A stretch of DNA of 64,000 bases. Origin: Oreohelix idahoensis (taxonomy: Eukaryota; Mollusca; Gastropoda; Stylommatophora; Oreohelicidae). The position numbers were made by a program, and so were the translations under genes. Each line of letters opens with the position of its first letter. Positions within the stretch are counted from its first letter, which is position 1. The notes beneath the pieces are model-generated. The model did not search any database, was not told the DNA's origin, and saw only the letters and a list, made by a program, of their open reading frames with translations. This document shows positions 28,356 through 41,542 of this stretch, one piece after another. The stretch covers positions 62,001 to 126,000 of the forward strand of contig JAMPIV010015278.1 of NCBI GenBank assembly GCA_024509875.1, given 5' to 3'.

Positions 28356-31300
28356 GTATTGGTATGGTTTAGTTTGTAGCTAAACAGATATGGTTAGTGT
28401 GTAGCTGAACGGGTAGGGTTTAGTTTGTAGTTAAGCAGATTTAGTATGTGGCTGAAGGGGTATTGTTTAGTTTGTAGTTAAGAAGATATGGTTAGTATGT
28501 AGATGAGCTGGCATGGTGTGTGTGTAGCTGAGCAGGTATGGTTAGTAGGAAGATGAGCGGGTATGGTTAGTATGTACCTGAGCATGTTATGTCAGTGTGT
28601 AGCTTAGCAGGTATGGTCAGTATGTAGCTGAGCGGTTATGGTTAGTATGTAGCTTAGTAGGTATGGTTTGTGTGTAGCTGAGCAGGTATGGTTAGTATGT
28701 AGCTGAGCGGGTGTGGTTAGTATGTACCTGAGCAGGTTATGTTAGTGTGAAGGTGAGCAGTTATGGTTAGTACGTAGCGGAGAGGGTATGGTTAGTATGT
28801 AGCTGAGCAGATATGGTTAGTATGTAGCTGAACGGATATGGTTTAGTTTGCAGTTAAACAGATATGGTTAGTGTGTAGCTGCCCGGATATGGTTAATGTT
28901 TAGCGGAGTGGGTATAATTAATATGCAGCTGAAAGGGTATGGTTAGTATGTAGCTGAACGTGTATGGTTTAGTTTTTAGTTAAGCAGATATGGTTAGTGT
29001 TTATCTGAACGGTGTGGTTTAGTTTGTAGTTAAGCAGATATTTTTAGTGTGTAGATTAACGGGACGGGTTTAGCTTGTGTTTAAACAGATATGATTAGTG
29101 TGTAGCTGAACGGGTATGGTTTAGTTTGTAGTTAAGCAGATATGGTTAGTATGTAGCTGAACGAGTGTGGTTTAGTTTGTAGCTTTGCAGGTGTGGTTAG
29201 TATGTAGCTGAGCAGGTATGGTTAGTATGTCGCTGAGCGGGTATGGTTAATATGTAGCTGAGCAGGTATGGCTAGTGCGTAGCTGAGCAGTTATTGTAAG
29301 AATGTAGCTGAGCGGGTATGGTTTATATGTAGCTAAACGCGTATGTTTTAGTTTGTAGTTAAACAGATATGGTTAGGGTGTAGCTGAACGGGTATGGTTA
29401 AGTTTGTATTTAAGCAGATATTTTTAGTGTGTTGCTGAACGGTATGGTTTAGTGTGTAGTTAAACAGATATCGTTAGTGTGTAGATGAACGGGTATGGTT
29501 TAATTTGTAGTTAAGCAGATATGGTTAGTGTGTAATTGAACGGGTATGGTTTAGTTCGTCGTTAAACAGATATGGTTAGTGTGTAGCTAAACGGGTATGG
29601 TTTAATTTGTATTTAAGCAGATATAGTTAGTATGTAACTGAACGAGTATGGATTAGTTTGTAGTTAAACAGATATGGTTAGTGTGTAGGTGAGCGGGTAT
29701 GGGTTAGTGTTTAGTTAAATAGATATGGTTAGAATGTAGCTGAACGGGTAAGGTTCAGTTTGTAATTAAGCAGATGTGGTTAAAGTTTAGCTAAACGGGT
29801 ATGGTTTGGGTTGTATTTAAACATATATGGTCAGTCGGTAGCTGAGCGAGTATGGTTTAGGTTGTAGTTAAGCAGATAACCTTAGTTTGTAGCTGAACGG
29901 GTATGGTTTAGTTTTAAGTTAAACAGATATGGTTAGGGTGTAGCTGAACGGGTAGTGTTTAGATTGTAGTTAAGCAGATTTAGTATGTGGCTGAATGGGT
30001 ATTGTTTAGTTTGTAGTTAAGCCAATATGGTTAGTATGTAGCTGAGCTCGTATGGTTTGTGTGTAGCTGAGCAGGTATGGTTAGTAGGTAGCTGAGCGGG
30101 TATGGTTAGTATGTACCTGAGCATATTATGTCAGTGTGTAGCTAAGCAGGTATGGTCAGTATGTAGCTGAGCGGTTATGGTTAGTATGTAGCTGAGAGTG
30201 TATGGTTAGTATGTAGCTGAGATGGTTATGTTAGTATTTAGCTGAGCAGGTATGGTTAGTATGTAGCTAAACTCGTATGGGTTAATCTGTAGCTACGCAG
30301 ATATGTTTATGGTGTAACTGAACGGGTATGGTTAGAGTGTAGCTGAGCAGGTATGGTTAATATTTATTTGACCGGGTATTGTTTCAGTTTTTAATTAAGC
30401 AGATACGGTTAGTATGTAGCTGAACGGGTATGGGTTAGTTTGTAGTTAAACAGATATGGTAAGTTTTTCTAGCTGAACGGGTATATTTTAGTTTGTAGTT
30501 AAGCAGATTTGGTTAGTGCGTAGCTGAACGGGAATGGTTTAGTGTGTAATTAAACAGACATGGTTAGTGTGTAGCTGCACGCGTATGGTTAATGTGTAGC
30601 TGAGCGAGTATGTTAGTATGTAGCTTAACGGGTATGGTTAGTATGTAGCTGAACAGGTATGGTTTAGTTTGTAATTAAGCAGATATGGTTAGTGTGTTGC
30701 TGAAAGGTATGGTTTAGTTTGTTTTTAAATAGATATGGTTAGTGTGTTGCTGAACGGGTATGGTTTAATTTGCAGTTAAGCATATATGGTTAGTGTGTAG
30801 CTGAACGGGTATGGTTTAGTTTGTAGTTACACAGATATGGTTAGTGTGTAGTTGAACGGGTATGGTTTAGTTTGTAGTTAAGCAGATATGGTTAGTATGT
30901 AGCTGAACGGGTATGGTTTAGTTTGTAGTTAAACAGATATGGTTAGTGCGTAGCTGAACGGGTATGGTTTAGTTTGTAGATAAGCAGATGTAGTACGTGG
31001 CTGAACGGGTATTGTTTACTTTGTAGTTAAGCCGATATGGTTAGTATGTTGCTGAGCTGGTATGGTTTGTGTATAGCTGATCAGGTATGGTTAGTATGTA
31101 GCTGGGCTAGTATGAGTAGTATGTTCCTGAAAAGGTTATGTTAGTTTGTAGCTGAGCATGTATGGTTAATATGTAGCTGAGCGGGTATGGTTAGTATGTA
31201 CCTGTGCAGGTATGTTTACTATGTAGCTGAGCAGGTAAGGTTAGTATGTAGCTGAGCGGGTATGGTTAGTATGTACCTGAGCAGGCATGGTTAGTTTGTA

Positions 31301-33984
31301 GATTAACAGGAAAGGTTTAGATTGTGCTTAAACAGATATGGTTAGTGTGTAGCTGAACGGGCATGGTTTAGTTTTTAGTTAAGCAGATATGGTTAGTATG
31401 TAGCTGAACGGGTGTGGTTTAGTTTGTAGCTTTGCAGGTGTGGTTAGTATGTAGCTGAGCAGGTATGGTTAGTATGTAGCTGAGCGGGTATAGTTAATAT
31501 GTAGCTGAGCAAGTATGGCTTGTGTGTAACCTGAGCAAGTATGGTTAGAATGTAGCTGAGCGGGTATGGTTTATATGTAGCTAAACGCGTGTGTTTTAGT
31601 TTGTAGTTAAACAGATATGGTTAGGGTTTAGCTGAACGGGTATGGTTAAGTTTGTATTTAAGCAGATATGGTTAATGTGTTGCTGAAAGGTTTCGTTTAG
31701 TGTGTAGTTAAACAGATATCGTTAGTGTGTAGCTGAACGGGAATGGTTTAATTTGTAGTTAAGCAGATATGGTTAGTGTGTAGCTGAACGGGTAAGGTTC
31801 AGTTTGTAGTTAAGCAGATGTGGTTAAAGTGTAGCTGAACGGGTATGGTTCTGGTTGTATTTAAACAGATATGGTCAGTTGGTAGCTGAACGAGTATGGT
31901 TTAGGTTGTAGTTAAGCAGATAAGCTTAGTTTGTAGTTGAACGGGTATTGTTTAGTTTGTAGTTAAACAGATTTAGTATGTGGCTGAGTGCGTATTGTTT
32001 AGTTTGTAGTTAAGCCGATATGGTTAGTATGTAGCTGAGCTGGTATGTTTTGTGTGTAGCTGAGCAGGTATTTTTAGTAGGTAGCTGAGCGGGTATGGTT
32101 AGTATGTACCTGAGCATGTTATGTCAGTGTGAAGCTGAGCAGGTATGGTCAATATGTAGCTGAGCGTGTATGGTTAGTATGTAGCTCTGCAGGTATGGTT
32201 AGCATGTAGCTGAGCAGGTATGGTTAGTATTTAGCTGAGCGTGTATGGTTAGTATGTAGCTGAGAAGGTATGGATAGTATTTAGCTGAGCAGGTATGGTT
32301 CATATGTAGCTAAACGCGTATGATTTAATCTGTAGCTAAGCAAATATGGTTAGTGTGTAACTCAACGGGTATGGTTAGAGTGTAGCTGAGCAGGTATGGT
32401 TAATATTTTTTGACCGGTTATTGTTTCAGTTTTAATTAAGCAGATACGGTTAGTATGTAGCTGAACGGGTATGGGTTAGTTTGTAGTTAAACAGATATGG
32501 TTTGTGTCTAGCTGAACGGGTATGGTTTAGTTTGTAGTTAAGCAGATTTGGTTATTGCGTAGCTTAACGGGTATGGTTTAGTTTTTAATTAAACAGATAT
32601 GGTTAGTGTGTAGCTGACAAGGAATGGGTTAGTTTGTAGTTAAGCAGATATAGTTCGTATGTAGCTAAACGGGTATGGTTTAGTTGGTAGTTAAACAGAT
32701 ATGGTTAATGAGTAGCTGAACGGGTATTGTTTAGTTTGTAGTTAAGCAGAAATGGTTAGAGTGTAGCTGCACGGGTATGGTTAATGTGTAGCTGAGCGGG
32801 TATGTTAGTATGTAGCTTAACGGGTATGGTTAGTATGTAGCTGAAAATGTATGGTTTAGTTTGTAATTAAGCAGATATGGTTAGTGTGTTGCTGAACGGT
32901 ATGGTTTAGTTTCTAGTTAAATAGAAATGGTTAGTGTGTAGCTTAACGGGTATGGTTTAATTTGTAGTTAAGCATATATGGTTAGTGTGTAGCTGAACGG
33001 GTATGGTTTAGTTTGTAGTTACACAGATATGGTTAGTGTGTAGTTGAACGGGTATGGTTTAGTTTGTAGCTAAGCAGATATGGTTGTATGTAGCTGAACT
33101 GGTATGGTTTAGTTTGTAGGTAAAAAGAAATGGTTAGTGCGTAGCTGAACGTGTATGGTTTAGTTTGTAAATAAGCAGATTTAGTGTGTGGCTGAGCTGG
33201 TATGGTTTGTGTGTAGCTGATCAGGTATGGTTATTATGTAGCTAGGCGTGTATGGGTAATATGTACCTGAGAAGGTTATGTTAGTGTTTAGCTGACAATG
33301 TATGGTTATTATGCAGCTGAGCGGGTATGGTTAGTATGTAGCTGTGCAGGTATGGTTACTATATAGCTGAGCAGGTATGGTTAGTATGTAGCTGAGCGGG
33401 TATGGTTAGTATGTACCTGAGCAGGTATGGTTATTGTCTAGCTGAGCAGGTATAATTGGTATGTAGCTAAACGCGTATGGTTTAATGTGTCGTTAATCGA
33501 TGTGGTTAGTGTGTAACTTACGAGTATTGTTAGAGTGTAGCTGAGCATGTATGGTTAATATGTAGCTGACAGTGTATGGTTTAGTTTGTAATATAGCAGA
33601 TGTGGTTATTTTATAGCTGAACGGGTTTGGGTTAGTTTGTAGTTAAACAGATATGGTTAGTGTGTAGCTAAACAGGTATGGTTTAGTTTGTAGTTAAGCA
33701 GATATGGTTAGTGCGTAGCTGAACGGGTATGGTTTAGTTTGTAATTAAACAGATATGGTTAGTATGTAGCTGAACCCGTATGGTTTAGTTCGTAGTTAAA
33801 CAGATATGGTTAATGAGTAGCTGAACGGGTGTGGTTTAGTTTGTAGTTAAGCGATATGATTAGTGTGTAGCTGCACGGGTATGGTTAATGTGTAGCTGAG
33901 TGGGTATGGTTAGTATGTAGTTGAACGGATATGGTTAGTAAGTAGCTGAACGTGTATGGTTAAGTTTGTAGTTAAGCAGATATG
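28356..33984 (+). repeat. 25/26-bp satellite array, segment S4
   Basis: 5.6 kb of the same satellite. Long variant strings near 29190-29430 and 31430-31680 match in order, giving a higher-order period of about 2.25 kb. It ends in ATATG at 33980-33984, the left target duplication of A2. Confidence 0.95.
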
Positions 33985-34620
33985 TGTTACCGTCATTTTT
34001 GTCGGTCCCATAAGATGTAAATCTATTTAATATTTTTGATGGTCGAAGGTACAGAAATTTTTGATGGTCGAAGGTACATAACTCTATGTTGACTCCCTGA
34101 CACAGGTTGATTAGGGGTTATCTTCCCTGTGTTTATTCTTTCTTAAGACGGGATAGTTATCTGTTCTCAAATCTGTTCTGTCTACGCATGCGTTAGCTTT
34201 TAGCGCGAACCAAGCAGACTTCCGTCTGGAGTGATGACCTTCTTTCTGCCGGACGAAGATGTCCGTTGTGTCTTCTCTGCATTATCTGGGGAAAAGATAG
34301 TCTTGTCATATTAGTGATTTCCCCAGAGTTATTCAGTTCGTCTGGAATGACGACAGGTGTTATTTTGTGTATTGTTTGGAATTCTGTCCAAGGTAGAATT
34401 ACTTTATTATTACGCACAGCCTGCAGAACATTTAGTATAAACCTGTGAGTAGCGCTCACAGTTCTTGTGATCCAGAGACCATTATGTGTGCTTGACGTAG
34501 CCAGTTAGGTCTATCGTTGAAGTACTTTATAGAAGCACAATAACCATATATTGTTTTGAAACCCGCAGGATGGCGGTACGTTTCAGCATGAAAGATAATA
34601 CATGCCTGTGAAAAAATGTA

Positions 34621-35948
34621 CCAATGTGGAAACCATAGAGGCATATCCCTTCTCAGTGTCCCTGGTAAAATCTGCTCTAGAATCCTAGAGCAGAGACTCC
34701 GACGCCTAGCTGAGCCACAGTTGGATGACGTCCAGTGCGGATTCTGAGCAAACCGAAGTACTCAAGACCTAATCTTCACACTCAGACAGCTGAGTGAAGA
34801 GGCCCTTGAGTATAAGAGTGAGATCCACCTTTGTTTCATAGATCTGGAAAAGGCGTTTGACAGGGTCCCCTGGAGCAAACTTTGGGACTGTTTGACAAGG
34901 AAGAATATTCCAGCACCTCTGATTCATGCTATACAGAGCTTCTACAAGTCTTGCAGAAATTATGTGAGGACAGCAAACCATAAGTCAGAAGAGTTCAGGA
35001 CCAATACTGGTGTAAGACAAGGTGATATCCTATCACCTTACCTCTTCATACTCCTTATGGACGATGTCATCAAGGCATGTAAGGAGAGAACAAGAAAGTA
35101 TTCAGTGGGGTACTGGAAGATGAGACAGGTCTATATTTCGGAGCTGGCATTTGCTGATGATGTTGCCCTGATTGCTAAATCAGAGGCACATCTCCAATCC
35201 AATCTGCAAGTCTGGAAGGAAGAGCTGGAGAAGAGAGGGATGGTCATAAGCAGCTCTAAAATAAAATCCATGGTGATATCACGAGAAGAAAGAAAACATC
35301 AGATTAAGTTGGGAGAACAGGTCCTGGAGCAGGTCGACCACTTTAAATATCTCGGAGCTATTATAGACCGAAAGGTAGGCATCAAAGAAGAGTTGGCCAC
35401 TCGAAAAGCAGCGGCTGGGAGACTTTTTCAGGCCATAAATCGTGGATTCCTCAGCAAGAAAGAGGTTGGTAAGAAAACGAAGAGGGCTGTATACCGCTCC
35501 ACCTATGTCCCAGTCTTGACATATGGATGCGAGTCGTGGGCAATGACTACAACCCACAAAAGCCAGATCCAAACCTCAGAAATGAGGTATCTGAGGAAAG
35601 TGGTTGAAATAACAAGAAGAGACATGGTCCGCAACCAGACGATCCGTCAAGGCCTGAAATCCCATCCGCTGCAGACCCAAATAGAACAGTCCCAGCTAAG
35701 ATGGTTTGGCCATGTCTGCAGAATGGGAGAAGATCGACTACCACGACAAGCATGGGAAACAAAGAGCCAGGGATCCAGACCTCCAGGACGACCCAGAGTC
35801 CGCTGGGAGGACAACATTAGACAATCCTTGAAGGACCGAGGACTGGAATTGAACCAGGCCAGGAAGAAGACAGCTGATAGAATGGTCTGGCGCTCTCTCT
35901 TCCAAACCTCTACACCTCACGGTAGAAGGGGAACGACTAAGTAAGTAA
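34621..35948 (+). mobile_element. 5'-truncated RTE-like LINE in the A2 5' LTR
   Basis: Bounded by the 11-bp duplication GAAAAAATGTA (34610-34620, 35949-35959). The empty sites at 8369-8379 and 59350-59360 in the other LTRs confirm both borders. The tail is (TAAG)n. This insertion is absent from both 3' LTRs. Confidence 0.95.
34622..35944 (+). pseudogene. LINE reverse transcriptase and C-terminal domain
   Basis: The frame starts inside RT (NHRGISLLSVPGKI), meets TGA at 34745-34747 (an Arg CGA position, probably CpG decay), then stays open to TAA 35942-35944. Motifs: FIDLEKAFDRVPW, TGVRQGDILSPYLF, the catalytic box FADDVAL, KYLGA, YGCESW and the C-terminal RWFGHVCRM seen in RTE-like LINEs. The endonuclease is missing through 5' truncation. 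Only one disabling change in RT implies a fairly recent insertion. Confidence 0.92.
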
Positions 35949-36760
35949 GAAAAAATGTACGGTTGTTCATCAACCATTATGACGCCCATCATTACGGCCT
36001 ATAACGTTGAGCAGAGGAAGAAGTACCTGAAAGGTGAAACCATGTGAAGTCTTGACTTTGGTTACAAGTTCACAGTCTTCTATATTAAGCAACTATATTT
36101 GTTAAGGACTACCTGACGCGTTCAGTCAGGGGTCCTGAGCTCCAGTAGGAAAAGAATGGGTTGTCAAGCCAGTGTTATTAGCATCATACCTACGAGCTAT
36201 ACAGAACTGATGATAATCGATGCTATTAATAATTACCACCTATGAACAGTTGTTAAAGGACAGACCATTATCGATAACGTCCTTATAGATGAGTGGTTCA
36301 AGCTTTATTTACCAGATGTTTGCCAATCATATCCAATATACATGATGTTCTTGATTCTCGTCTGTTTGACTGTCCCTGTTGATGTTATTGTGTCACGTAA
36401 TTAAATGGTTGAAAGTTCCAGCAGTCTTCTACAATTACTGGCTACTGCATGTGAGTGAGTGGGTGCCTTGTTTACATTTCAAAGTTCCTATACGCATTCG
36501 TATCTCTACACACCCACCTCACTTGTCAACCACACACTCTTCAAGTACCTTACATACAAGACATGTCTGATGTACGAATGTCAACATGACACCCTTTCAG
36601 CGCCTCAACGCCTAGTGAGCTATTCATGCATAACAAAGCTGCTTGGCCCATGTCGGACGGACTACAACGGTACACAGCAAGGAGATTGTTACGTTTCTAC
36701 TGGTCATAAATAAAACCCCACTTTAACATTTATGATTGTAACATTTTGTGCACCTTAACA

Positions 36761-37867
36761 TTTGTGGTAGGCCAGATCAGTGAGTCTAAAGCTGTTCATT
36801 GGACTGAGTGAGAACATTATTTGATAATGAACTACACATTGGAAACTGGACAAGCTCATTTATACTGTTCAACACATAACAGCAACACGCCTTCAACAGT
36901 TTGAAACTCGTCGATGACCTTCATTGTGAACGATCACGACTCGTGTTTACATTCAAGTTCAGCTGTTGTGACAATTCTCATCACTGTAGTTGTCAACGGT
37001 GGAGCTTCCTCGCATTGCTGTATATTGTCAAACATGATTGTTGACTAAGGGCAAGATAATATCTAAGATAAGTGGCGGTTATTTTTGAAAACATAGTACC
37101 GTTATAATATGAATAACTGAGCCTTCTTTCTACACACTTTATTAATGCATTCTTTATTTACATGTTCTTTGTTTACATGTTATGTTAGTGTGTGTTACGC
37201 GGGCTGGTTGGGCAGGTGATTCCGTTAGTAGATACCACGTGACAGAGGTTCTTTCAAGAGCATCTTCTGTAGGGACTACGCATACTTCCCACAGCGGGAA
37301 TTGCGAGCGACGCGTGTTGCTACTTTTAATTTTTTTCTTAGTTGTGACGAGATGTGTCAGTGTCGTTTTCGTTATTTTTTTCCATTCTTTGATTTTCGAT
37401 TTGTTTTCTTTGTATCTGTCCGCCTCTCCTTCCTTTCATTTATTTGTATACACCCTTTTTGTTTATAACAGTGTTGTGATTTGTTTGATTTTCACAGTTA
37501 TCATTGTAATTTTTTTACAACATTAGATTTAGTTAAGCTTTATTTATCATTTGACTTCTGCGAACGTTTTCGGTTGTTATACATTCTTGTCTTTGTATTG
37601 TTTTCGTCTACTTGTTCATCATACACAGTCTATATATATACTTGGTCATGGACTATTATTGTTGATATGATGCACTTTTCAGATAGAGGGTATTTATGAT
37701 CATATTATTATAAGGAAACAAGGTGATCATACAAGTTTTGATTAAAAGACTTGTCTCCCACGGAGATTGGGATAGAATAAAGTGAAATGAGTATACAAGT
37801 CTAGCATTACATGCCCTTCTCCCATTGAGGTTGGGATAAGGTAATTTGTTCAATTTTTCAGGTGTAA
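36761..37867 (+). other. A2 5' leader
   Basis: About 1.1 kb between the 5' LTR and gag, T-rich toward 37300-37700, with no credible gene. The hydrophobic ORF at 37182-37526 reflects base composition. Confidence 0.6.
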
Positions 37868-38110
37868 TCTCATATTATTAGACAGGATGTCTACATTGAT
37901 GTCTTTATTGAGAAAGGGGAATCCCTTGGCAAAGCTGGTGACAAATTGGAAGAGTTTGCACTTGCTCAATATGCCAAGGCACAGAAGGCTGAAGAGAAAA
38001 GGATGCAAATGCAGTTGGACAGAGAAGCGGAACACAGAAGAATACAGCAACAAAGAGAAGCAGAAGAGAGACAATTTCAAGCTGCTGCGGAAGCTGAAAA
38101 TAAAAGATTA
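37868..38110 (+). pseudogene. A2 gag N-terminus, cut by element T2
   Basis: An open frame after TAA 37865-37867. It reads a helical motif (FIEKGESLGKAGDKLEEFA) and a Lys/Glu/Gln coiled coil, ending at the T2 target site ATTA (38107-38110). The frame resumes in phase at 52904 across the insertion. There is no in-frame ATG before the conserved motif, so initiation may rely on an upstream exon, a lost ATG or a non-AUG start. Confidence 0.8.
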
Positions 38111-39492
38111 TGTGGTAGGGTGGGCGAGATGGTGATGATGATATTGATGTTGTGATGTTTGATCACTCTCTTTTCACACTCGCACCGACCCGAACAACAA
38201 TAAAACTACTCTTGATTCTAGAGGCAGGGGCTGTATTTATTTTTACAACCCATTCAGTGACTCAACAAACATTAAACAAATAAACCAACGAACATAACAA
38301 AACAAAACACCCAACAGTGCTCGATTGCTAGTCTGAAGAAACAAACAAAGCAACGAATAGTTAAAATCATAGTAGTTAAATAATGATGCTCTCACCTGCC
38401 AAACAGTCCTTCCACGCCACCCTCAACTATCACACACGCACACACTCATGCGTGTCGTCCATTGCGACTAGTAAGGTGTTGTGCATGAGGCTGGCAACCT
38501 CACCATGTAACACAGATTGCTACCGAAACCACTACTGCAAGAGCACACACTCGGCTATTGCACACACACACTCATGCATGTCGTCCAATGAGGCTAGTAT
38601 GGTGTTGTGCATGAGGCTGGCAACCTCACCGTATAACACAGACTGCTACCGAAACTACTACTGCACGAGCATCTGAATGCTTCATACGGATGAAACCACA
38701 CTGGTGGCCCCATGCTCCCACAGGAGCGGAGAAGATAAATATATATCTCCAAGTGAGCCCACGTGCTCTCACAAACCATGGTTCACATAACCATAATTAA
38801 ATAATAATCAACTGGACATAAAATAATATTCTTCTATATGTACGACAAATACTCTCCTTAATGAGAATAAACCACCACCTCGCAACTGGTCCATCTCAGT
38901 ATTCGTCACTGTCCTCTGAACATGTCGTAAGTGGCGACTGGTGCGCCTGGTAACAAGCGTGTCGTATATGACCCCTGATGAGATTGGGAACTCATCACAC
39001 GAAACACATTGTTACCGTCACCGAAACAACTACAGCAATAGCATCAAAATGCTTATTGTGGGCCTGTAATGGACACCAGCTGCATTGGTGTTTCCATGCT
39101 CCGCCGGGAGCAAACAGAGAAACACTTGTCTCAACGTGCCTTACGCCTTACGCACGCTCTTTAGAAATCTAAATACATTTTCTCACTTGAAAGTAACCCA
39201 TAAATATATACAGTAGAATAATCAATAAACGTGAAATACCAAAGAATAAAATATAATTATTCTTGACTTAAAAACTAGAACTAGCCATCACATAAAGGAA
39301 ATTTACCACGAAAACTCTCTCTTCTATTACTGGGGAAAATTACATTTAACCTACGTGTCGATTCACGCGATATAAAACTGCGTAACATTAAGTGATAACT
39401 AAGAGTGTTAAATGCAGACTCCTTGGCGTCTTCTTTTACGCACGGTCATCAACACGTGGTCCCCCCGGTTGCCATCTTCCCAACTAGTTGAT

Positions 39493-40578
39493 TGTTGGAG
39501 TCCTTTCTGATGATGGTTGGTAGGTAAGCTAGTGGTAGGTGTATCAATGTGCTAGCTTAGACACGCGAATAGTTTCAATAAAAAATGTCAAAAGAGTCAT
39601 TCAAGCAAACTCCAACGAGTGGTAGGCAATTGGCCAATACATGACTGTAATCAACTCGTTGGTAAGAGTTATTAAGATTTATTGACGTGTTACAGACGAC
39701 AATCAACAGGACGATCATGATCAAAGATGAGAGCATTACAATGTACAGTTTCTGATAATAATAATAAATTCTTGCAGATTCTTTTCCAATCGAATCCTTT
39801 TCTTACCCAAGTGATTGGAGTTCACTAACTGTTACTATCTGAGATACATTAAGGTAATGTCCGTTGACCTTCTTCTAAGGACATATGTCATAGTAAACAG
39901 GTTCATACTCATGAATGACGCTTCCATGTAAGACTTGTCCTAATCCAAGACTTTCTCCTTACAATAATTTATACAGTTGATAAGATCCATACAGTCATTC
40001 ATCAAAATACAAAATAGGTTAGAGACTTCCCTTTGGCTAACCTCTCTGTAAGATGCCACGAGCTTGGCATTGGTATTACGAAATACAATATTCAAAATAT
40101 GATCAAATACATTCTTCGCTCGTAGGACTTTCCACTACGTAAGATTTAAGTGAGGCTAAGATCTCTACTGTTCCATTCTAGAAATCCAGCAAATATGGAT
40201 TCCCGCTAAACTCCAGTGATAAGAAGCCATTCCACTTAATCATTAATACATATCTAAAACGAGGGCTCAAAACAACTTACGTATCGAACTGGATGTTGAC
40301 TTCTACCTGAAGACCAAACCATCCTCATAAACAATTCTTCCATAGAATTGTACAGAATCAAAATATAAACACACGGACAGTAAGTCCGACTTGCCCTTCC
40401 AAGATCCTGACGTCATAACCCCTAAACTAGGTAACCCTTGCGCCAAGAGCATCTCATACTCTGCATTGTGCACGTCGGTGCGTGAATAAATCGAATGCAC
40501 AAATAATATAACTATATCAAGACTGGTGCGTAAACTGGCAGGACCGAAGACTACCCACTATGTAAAAAGTACGCAACA
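39493..40578 (-). mobile_element. 3' LTR of C
   Basis: Minus strand TGTTGCGTAC to CTCCAACA. The polypurine tract GATAAGGGAGC adjoins it at 40579-40589. Confidence 0.92.
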
Positions 40579-41542
40579 GCTCCCTTATCACAGGCCCTTA
40601 AAAAAACTTAATTCTATTAATTTTTTTTTTAACTAAGTACCCAAGCAAGGTGAGTCAAAACTACATCGACACAAATCAAAGTCATCATGTTATACAATAT
40701 TAAGAAAAAGAATGTTAAATGGAAATCAATATAACTAAATGAAAGTATGCATTAAAGCACACATCCACAATCGACCTACTTTGGGACGATGTGGTAAAAT
40801 TCGAAGTAAAAGAAAGTTGGAAATGAAAATCAAAAAAGGATGATAAAAACATTCAACTGAATTTTCAAAAAACCAGAAACATATGATTTCAAATGAAAAT
40901 GAACAGCAACGATGATGATAATCAATGACAAGGGAATCAAAAAACAGAAAAATGGAAATAAAACATGCAAAGTGAAACAAAGCATAATTAAACACGTTAA
41001 GAAGCAACACCATTAATGTTTCGAACATTAGTAAGGTGGACTAGTTATCTAAAAGTTGAAAGATCATGTACCATGAGAAGTAAATATAAGTACAAAGAGA
41101 CACTTAGAACTATTAAAGTTAGTTAATTTGTACTCTACAGTTAATTAAATAGCTTAAATTGATTTCTTCTAATTAATATAGTCCTTAATTACAAATAAAT
41201 CACTAATTACTAATTTATTTAAGTAATTGCAATTTTACTCAGTGTTACTGTTTCCATTAAGACTAGTTAGTAATCGACGAGAATATGTTCTTAATGTTCC
41301 ATACGCGATGAAAAGATATTCTCTAACACAATATGTAGTATATTATGTTCCATAAGAATATTGACTATCTATTTATCACCATTAACAATTTTTCCGTATT
41401 AATAAAATGTTACTACACAAGAAGTTATGTCATGATCGAAAAAATTAAGTATATCCTGGAAGTTACGCTTGTACGAATAATGCAGTTCCATACAAAGTAT
41501 GTATAGAGGTTCAATCAATGATACCGTACAGAGTTCCTGATA
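40579..41542 (-). other. C 3' untranslated region and polypurine tract
   Basis: About 960 bp of very AT-rich sequence between RNase H and the LTR. I see no gene here. Confidence 0.65.

Larger units (their letters stand above)
33985..36760 (+). mobile_element. 5' LTR of A2, interrupted by a LINE
   Basis: The span is 2776 bp. Subtracting the LINE (1328 bp) and one 11-bp duplication leaves exactly 1437 bp, the length of the other two A LTRs. It ends CCTTAACA, and the putative primer site TGGTAGGCCAG starts four bases later. Confidence 0.93.

Noticed and set aside
37182..37526. Hydrophobic 114-codon ORF in the A2 leader
   Set aside because: The T-rich composition produces Phe/Leu/Val/Ile. There are no motifs or homologous copy, and its position in the leader makes a gene unlikely.
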